DNA from: Bog-756 sp049517675
GTDB lineage: Bacteria > Actinomycetota > Acidimicrobiia > Acidimicrobiales > RAAP-2
Direction of reading: 5' to 3'
Length of the DNA: 64,000 nt
NCBI GenBank assembly: GCA_049517675.1
Contig: JBEKRV010000005.1
Location: forward strand, 47,751-111,750
Both the position numbers and the translations under genes were made by a program. This document shows positions 59,703 to 64,000 of the stretch, in pieces; position 1 is the first letter of the stretch; each line of letters opens with the position of its first letter. The notes under the pieces are model-generated. The model saw nothing but the letters and a program-made list of their open reading frames with translations. It was not told the DNA's origin and ran no database searches.

Positions 59703-60563
59703 TCACGAGGCCGCGGTCGCCTCGGGCCGCCACCGGGCCAGCCGTTCCCACTCGGCCAGGTCCAGCTCCTCGGCCCGGGCCGTCGGGGCGATGCCGGCGC
59801 CGACGAAGGCCTCGGGCGAGACCAGGTGCTCGAGGGAGCGGCGGAGCATCTTCCGACGGTGGGCGAAGCCGCCCTTGACCACGGCGAAGAGTCGGTCGTA
59901 CTCCGGTGATCCCGGACCGTCCGCCGGCGCAGCACCCGAGCCGGGTCGGCCGGCGCGGCGGTCCATCCGCACCAGCACCGACTCCACTCGGGGCCTCGGG
60001 ATGAACACGCTCGAGGACACCCTGCCCACCACCGAGGCCGTGGCCCAGTAGGCCACCTTGACCGACACCGCCCCGTAGGCCTCGTCACGGGCCCGGGCGG
60101 CCAGGCGCTCCCCCACCTCCCGCTGGACCATCACGAGCAGCGTGGACACCTGGGGGGCCTCCTCGAGGACCCGCATGACCAGGGGGACGGCCACGTTGTA
60201 GGGGAGGTTGGCGACGAGCGACCAGCCGGGCTCGCCGCCCAACAGCTCGTCGAAGTCGACGGTGAGGGCGTCCGCCTCGACCACGTCCACCCCCAGGGGC
60301 TCCACCTGGCCGCGCAGGACCGGCAGCACGTGACGGTCGACCTCCACCGCCGTCACCTGCGCTCCCCCTTCGACCAGGGCCAGGGTCAGCGAGCCCAGCC
60401 CGGCGCCGATCTCGACCACCCGACTCCCGGGTTCCACGCCGGCCAGGCGCACGATGCGCCGCACCGTGTTGCCGTCGGCCACGAAGTTCTGGCCGAGGGC
60501 CCGGCTCGGGTGCAGGTCGTTGGACAGGAGCAGTTCGTGGATCTCCGCTCGCCCGTGGGTCAC
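59703..60563 (-). CDS. rsmA: 16S rRNA (adenine1518/1519-N6)-dimethyltransferase
   Basis: 286 residues. LGQNFVADGNTVRRIVRLAG at the N-terminus, SAM loop VVEIGAGLGSLTLALVEGGA, VEADALTVDF, and catalytic NLPYNVAVPLVMRVLEE. C-terminal helical domain with PRPRVESVLVRM and RRKMLRRSLE. It dimethylates two adenines near the 3' end of 16S rRNA. GTG 60563 gives a family-like N-terminus (THGRAEIHELLL). ATG 60602 would add 13 residues. Confidence 0.94.
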   Translation of the reverse strand: MTHGRAEIHELLLSNDLHPSRALGQNFVADGNTVRRIVRLAGVEPGSRVVEIGAGLGSLTLALVEGGAQVTAVEVDRHVLPVLRGQVEPLGVDVVEADALTVDFDELLGGEPGWSLVANLPYNVAVPLVMRVLEEAPQVSTLLVMVQREVGERLAARARDEAYGAVSVKVAYWATASVVGRVSSSVFIPRPRVESVLVRMDRRAGRPGSGAAPADGPGSPEYDRLFAVVKGGFAHRRKMLRRSLEHLVSPEAFVGAGIAPTARAEELDLAEWERLARWRPEATAAS

Positions 60564-60629
60564 CTGCTCAGTGTGGCACCCCGGGGACCGCGACCGATCC
60601 ATCCCCCCGTCGACGGGACCCTGGGGCGG

Positions 60630-61361
60630 TCACCAGGTCAGCTGGGCGTCCACCACCCCTTGCCACAGCGGGGCGATCTCGGCGAACGTGGCCGTCGCCA
60701 GGTCGATCGAGCGCTGCGTGTCCGCCTCGCGGTCGTCGACCACGCAGGTCACCGAGGCCCCGTTGGCCGGGTTGGTGACCCGGACGACGGTACCGAACGG
60801 CAGCCACGGGCTGGCGCAGGTGCCGGCCGGATGGGCGTAGTAGGTGACGACCCCGGTGGTCACGATGTCGACTCCGGCCGCCGGCTGCGGATCCGTCGTG
60901 GTGGTGGTCGTCGTGGGAGGCACCGTCGTGGTGGTGGGAGGCACGGTGGTCGTGGTGGGCGCAACGGTGGTCGTCGTGGTGGTGGTGGTGGTGGTGGTGG
61001 AGACGTCCACGCGGGCCGGGACGTCCGCGATCTCCACCGGCGCGGTGCCCGACCCACCGGTCCGCCGGGAGGACCGGCCCGTCCGGTCGGCCAACCGGGG
61101 CGTCGTCCGGGGATCGGACGGGCGGGCGTGGGCCGGACCGGCGGCCACGTCCACCCGCGACGGGGCGGGGGACGCGGAGGCGTCCGGGCCGTTGCGAAGC
61201 AGCAGGAGCGGCAGGAACAGCACGGCTCCACAGAAGAGCAGCGCGACCACGGGCCGGCTGCTCCGATGACGTCGGGTCCTCAGGACACCACTCTCCTCGT
61301 AGGACTGCAGCCCTCCCCCGACAGTCCCGGTGGGCGACCGGCCCGCGCGGGTCGGAGCCAT
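60630..61361 (-). CDS. Secreted RlpA-like double-psi β-barrel protein
   Basis: About 243 residues from ATG 61361, though the start is uncertain because no Shine–Dalgarno lies before it. Membrane signal/anchor RPVVALLFCGAVLFLPLLLL, then a linker dominated by Thr and Pro (at 60893–61010 on the DNA), and a C-terminal RlpA/DPBB domain (GVVTYYAHPAGTCASPWLPF, GTVVRVTNPANG, CVVDDREADTQRSIDLATAT). The typical W and the Asp of RlpA lytic transglycosylases are seen. Likely acts on cell-wall glycan or binds it. The domain also occurs in resuscitation-factor loci next to rsmA. The upstream 61362–61550 holds a hairpin (61443–61458) and no gene. Confidence 0.75.
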   Translation of the reverse strand: MAPTRAGRSPTGTVGGGLQSYEESGVLRTRRHRSSRPVVALLFCGAVLFLPLLLLRNGPDASASPAPSRVDVAAGPAHARPSDPRTTPRLADRTGRSSRRTGGSGTAPVEIADVPARVDVSTTTTTTTTTTTVAPTTTTVPPTTTTVPPTTTTTTTDPQPAAGVDIVTTGVVTYYAHPAGTCASPWLPFGTVVRVTNPANGASVTCVVDDREADTQRSIDLATATFAEIAPLWQGVVDAQLTW

Positions 61362-61550
61362 CCCGGGGAGAGGATGGACACGGACGGCCCCTGCGGGCCA
61401 TCCTCCGCTGCGGGCCCCGACACGGCACCGGCTGCGGAACGACCGCTCCGAGGAGCGGCCGTAGGGCGAGGCTAGGTCGCCACCGGTCCGCGAATCAAAC
61501 CGGCTGTCCGACGCCCGGGATCCGGCACCTCCGGTTGCTACGATGACCCG

Positions 61551-62102
61551 ATGCCACGCCCCCGGAACATCCCCGTCGTCGCCGCTGTCCTCGTGCTCTC
61601 CACCGTGGTGCTCGCCGGGTGCTCCAACTCGGGCACGGGCTCCACGACAACCACAGGATCGTCCACCCGCACGACGGTCGCCGGATCCACCACCTCGACG
61701 GCACCGGGCCTGGCCAACCTCCCCGCCACCGGTAGCGTGGACGGGCTCACCCTCTCGGTCACCTCGTCGCCGAGGACCGGCACGGTGGGCCAGACGACCA
61801 TCAAGGTCACCGCCGTCCTCCGGGGGCTGGTGAAGTCCGCCCACCTCGACTTCCAGGTCTCCGACGCCCCCTCGGCCACCCAGGGCAAGCCGGCCACGAA
61901 CCAGGTGGTCACCGTTTCGGGCCCGGGCACCTACTCGATGCCGAAGTCGTACAGCCCGACGGTGGCGGGCAACTGGGCGGCCACCGTGACCTACACGCCG
62001 AGCTCCCCCAAGGACTCCAAGCTCTCCGTGTCCGGGATGCCCCCGGTCGCCGGCTCCTCGGCTCCGTTCCCCCAGCTGGTCACCGTGGTCTCGGCCGGCT
62101 GA
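61551..62102 (+). CDS. Hypothetical lipoprotein
   Basis: 183 residues. Lipoprotein signal VVAAVLVLSTVVLAGCSNSG with lipobox LAGC, a Thr/Ser-rich linker, then an Ig-like β-sandwich (DGLTLSVTSSPRTGTVGQTT, WAATVTYTPSS). No catalytic motif. Placed divergently from the RlpA-like gene. Confidence 0.72.
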   Translation: MPRPRNIPVVAAVLVLSTVVLAGCSNSGTGSTTTTGSSTRTTVAGSTTSTAPGLANLPATGSVDGLTLSVTSSPRTGTVGQTTIKVTAVLRGLVKSAHLDFQVSDAPSATQGKPATNQVVTVSGPGTYSMPKSYSPTVAGNWAATVTYTPSSPKDSKLSVSGMPPVAGSSAPFPQLVTVVSAG

Positions 62103-62191
62103 CCGCCGCACGGCTGACCTCCCGGTTGATCTGCGCCGGCTGACCGCACTGGCTCACCGCCGGCCCGTTCACCGCCACCGGCGTGCGGGGG

Positions 62192-63055
62192 TCAGACGCC
62201 GAACATCCGGCAGGCGTTGGCGGTGGACACCGACGCCACGTCGGCGGTGTCCACCCCCCTGGCCTGGGCGATGGCCGCACCCACCAGCGGGACCCGGGCG
62301 GGCTCGTTCGGCGAGCCCCGGTGGGGCACCGGGGTGAGGAAGGGCGAGTCGGTCTCGACCAGCAGCCGGTCGACCGGGCACAGGACCGCCGCATCCCGGA
62401 CGTCCTGGGCGTTCTTGAAGGTGACCACCCCGCTGAACGAGAGCGAGGCCCCGATGTCCAGGCAGCGACGGGCTTCGTCCGGGCCGCCGGTGAAGCAGTG
62501 GATCACGGTCCGCTCGGGCACGCCGGTGGCGCCCAGGATGTCCAGCGTGTCGTCCCACGCCTCCCGGGTGTGCACGACGAGGGCCAGACCGTGCCGTCGG
62601 GCGAGCTCGATCTGGACGGCGAACGCCTCGCGCTGGACCGGCCGCGGCGAATGGTCGTAGTGGTAGTCGAGGCCGCACTCGCCGATGCCGACGACCACCC
62701 GGTCGGCCGGCTCCCGGGAGCCGGCCAGCTCGGCGGCGAGAAGGGCGTCGAGGCAGTCGACCCCGTCGACGGCGTCGTGGGGGTGCAGGCCCACGGTCGC
62801 CCACATGGTCACGCCCTCGGCGGCCGCCGGGCCACCCGGGCGCCGGAGCGCTCGGGCCAGTGCGACCGCCTCGGTCGACGACGCCGCACCGGTGCCCACA
62901 CACACCAGGCGGGTGACACCGGCCTCGGACGCACGGGCGAGGGTGGCGGCCAGGCGGTCGGCGTGCGGCTCGACCGGTCCGTCGCCCTGCCGGTCGTCGA
63001 ACTCGTCCTGCAGGTGGCAGTGGGAGTCGAACCACTCGAGCACGGCGTCGACCAC
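62192..63055 (-). CDS. tatD: TatD-family metal-dependent DNase
   Basis: 287 residues. Metal-binding FDSHCHLQDEFDD at the N-terminus, WATVGLHPHDAV, VGIGECGLDYHYDHSPR (metal Glu), LVVHTREAWDDTL, VIHCFTGGPDEARR and LLVETDSPFLTPVPHRG. Follows metG by 9 nt, the conserved metG–tatD pair. 3'–5' exonuclease activity is known for the family. Confidence 0.94.
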   Translation of the reverse strand: MVDAVLEWFDSHCHLQDEFDDRQGDGPVEPHADRLAATLARASEAGVTRLVCVGTGAASSTEAVALARALRRPGGPAAAEGVTMWATVGLHPHDAVDGVDCLDALLAAELAGSREPADRVVVGIGECGLDYHYDHSPRPVQREAFAVQIELARRHGLALVVHTREAWDDTLDILGATGVPERTVIHCFTGGPDEARRCLDIGASLSFSGVVTFKNAQDVRDAAVLCPVDRLLVETDSPFLTPVPHRGSPNEPARVPLVGAAIAQARGVDTADVASVSTANACRMFGV

Positions 63056-63064
63056 GGGAACGCC

Positions 63065-64000
63065 TCAGTCCTTGCGCCGGGGGAAGAGCGGGGCGCCCTT
63101 CTCCACCGGGAGGCCGCCGGGGTACCCGCCCCAGGCACCGGCACCGGGAAGCCGCTGGTCGGCCGGGTCGCCCGCCAGCCCGATCCGCCGCCAGATCTCG
63201 CCGGCCGCGGTCGGCATGGCCGGGACCACGAGGATGGACACCATGCGCAGGACCTCGAGCGCACTGCCCAGCACGGCGTCGACCGCCGGTCCGGGCTCGG
63301 CCTTCCAGGGCTCGGCCACCTCCAACTCGGCGTTGGTCTCCCGGATCAGCCGCCAGGTGGACTCGAGGGCCAGGTGGGGGGCGCCGGCCTCCCACGCCGC
63401 CGACGTCTCGGCCAGTACCTCGGCGGCCACCCCGGCCAGGCGGCTCCCGGCGTCTGGTGCCGGGCCCACGCCCCCGCACTTCGACCCGACCACCGTCGCC
63501 ACCCGCGACAGGAGGTTGCCGAGGTTGTTGGCGAGGTCCGAGTTGTAGCGGGCCGAGATCCCCTCGGCCGAGAACTCCCCGTCGCTCCCGAGCGGGATGT
63601 CCCGCAGCAGGTGATAGCGGAGCGGGTCCACGCCGTACTCGGCGGCGAGCTCTGCCGGGGTGATCCGGTTGACACTGGAGTTGGACATCTTGTCGCCGCC
63701 GAGGAGCAGCCAGCCGTGGACCTGGACGTGGGCCGGCGGGTCGATCCCGGCGGCCATGCACATGGCCGGCCACCAGACGCAGTGGAACCGGATGATCTCC
63801 TTGCCGATGAGGTGGTGGACGCTCGGCCACCAGGCGTCGAAACGCTCCGGGTCCTCGCCGTAGCCGATGGCCGTGACGTAATTGATCAGCGCGTCGTACC
63901 AGACGTAGAAGACGTGCTCCTCGTCCCACGGGACGCGCACGCCCCAGTCGATGGAGGTGCGGGTGATGGAGATGTCGTTGAGCCCGCCCTTGATGAAGCT
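63065..64000 (-). CDS. metG: Methionyl-tRNA synthetase, C-terminal part
   Basis: Partial: the frame is open through base 64000, so the N-terminal HIGH region is outside. 311 residues are visible. FYVWYDALINYVTAIGYGED and FHCVWWPAMCMAAG belong to the class I catalytic core. The signature loop reads GGDKMSNSSVNRI, with Asn in place of the second Lys of KMSKS. The anticodon-binding helical bundle (YNSDLANNLGNLLSRVATVV) follows. No C-terminal OB-fold dimerisation domain is present, as in short MetG. Charges tRNA-Met. Confidence 0.94.
   Translation of the reverse strand, partial: SFIKGGLNDISITRTSIDWGVRVPWDEEHVFYVWYDALINYVTAIGYGEDPERFDAWWPSVHHLIGKEIIRFHCVWWPAMCMAAGIDPPAHVQVHGWLLLGGDKMSNSSVNRITPAELAAEYGVDPLRYHLLRDIPLGSDGEFSAEGISARYNSDLANNLGNLLSRVATVVGSKCGGVGPAPDAGSRLAGVAAEVLAETSAAWEAGAPHLALESTWRLIRETNAELEVAEPWKAEPGPAVDAVLGSALEVLRMVSILVVPAMPTAAGEIWRRIGLAGDPADQRLPGAGAWGGYPGGLPVEKGAPLFPRRKD

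Noticed and set aside
61362..61550. A ydaO (c-di-AMP) riboswitch upstream of the RlpA-like gene
   Set aside because: The position is suggestive for cell-wall hydrolase genes in Actinobacteria and hairpins are visible, but I could not match the conserved motif order by eye. A covariance-model search would decide.

Overview
The window is high-GC, densely packed bacterial chromosome carrying an integrated virus-like element. The gene sets eno–ftsB/divIC–DUF501–ppx and metG–tatD–rsmA–ispE, the bS22/COX24-type 33-residue ribosomal peptide, and an MprAB-like two-component pair indicate an actinobacterium. Placement in Acidimicrobiia or a neighbouring deep lineage is inference only.

Layout. 1–14264: a minus-strand housekeeping block (ppx, DUF501, ftsB-like, eno, a methylase–MazG fusion, a parvulin-like lipoprotein, mfd, pth, rplY, prs, glmU). 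The glmU product lacks most of its acetyltransferase domain. 14386–21214: a plus-strand catabolic operon (carboxyltransferase, biotin-carrying subunit, AtuA-like protein, acyl-CoA dehydrogenase), of the type that handles branched or terpenoid acyl-CoAs. 21470–37739: three coupled genes for type IV pilin-like proteins. The first is fused to a cysteine-paired repeat domain. The third is about 4120 residues long and carries 36 fibronectin type III modules in tandem. 37924–39762: typA. 40149–40221: tRNA-Gln(UUG).

40206–56307: a 16.1-kb integrated element bounded by 20-bp imperfect direct repeats, one of which is the 5' end of tRNA-Gln. It encodes a tyrosine integrase, an FtsK/HerA/A32-type packaging ATPase, a 404-residue protein I read as a double-jelly-roll major capsid protein, an SGNH-hydrolase spike candidate, a membrane-anchored lytic transglycosylase, a second peptidoglycan hydrolase, and about a dozen small single-span membrane proteins. 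It has no tail, portal, large terminase or HK97 genes. This is the gene set of a tailless icosahedral virus with an internal membrane (PRD1/PM2-like, Varidnaviria), here as a provirus. No protein-primed DNA polymerase is present. A winged-helix protein with iteron-like repeats inside its own gene is the likely initiator, so a circular replicon is probable. The left arm holds a rep gene diverging, across a palindromic operator, from a rightward operon that includes the integrase. The centre (54367 down to 43569) is a leftward structural operon whose genes mostly overlap by 1–4 nt. The right arm holds a two-gene rightward unit and a leftward lysis unit.

56502–64000: host genes resume with a two-component system, bS22, ispE, rsmA, an RlpA-like secreted protein, a lipoprotein, tatD and the 3' part of metG. 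The element is the best candidate for an undescribed system. The pilin–fibronectin operon is the second.
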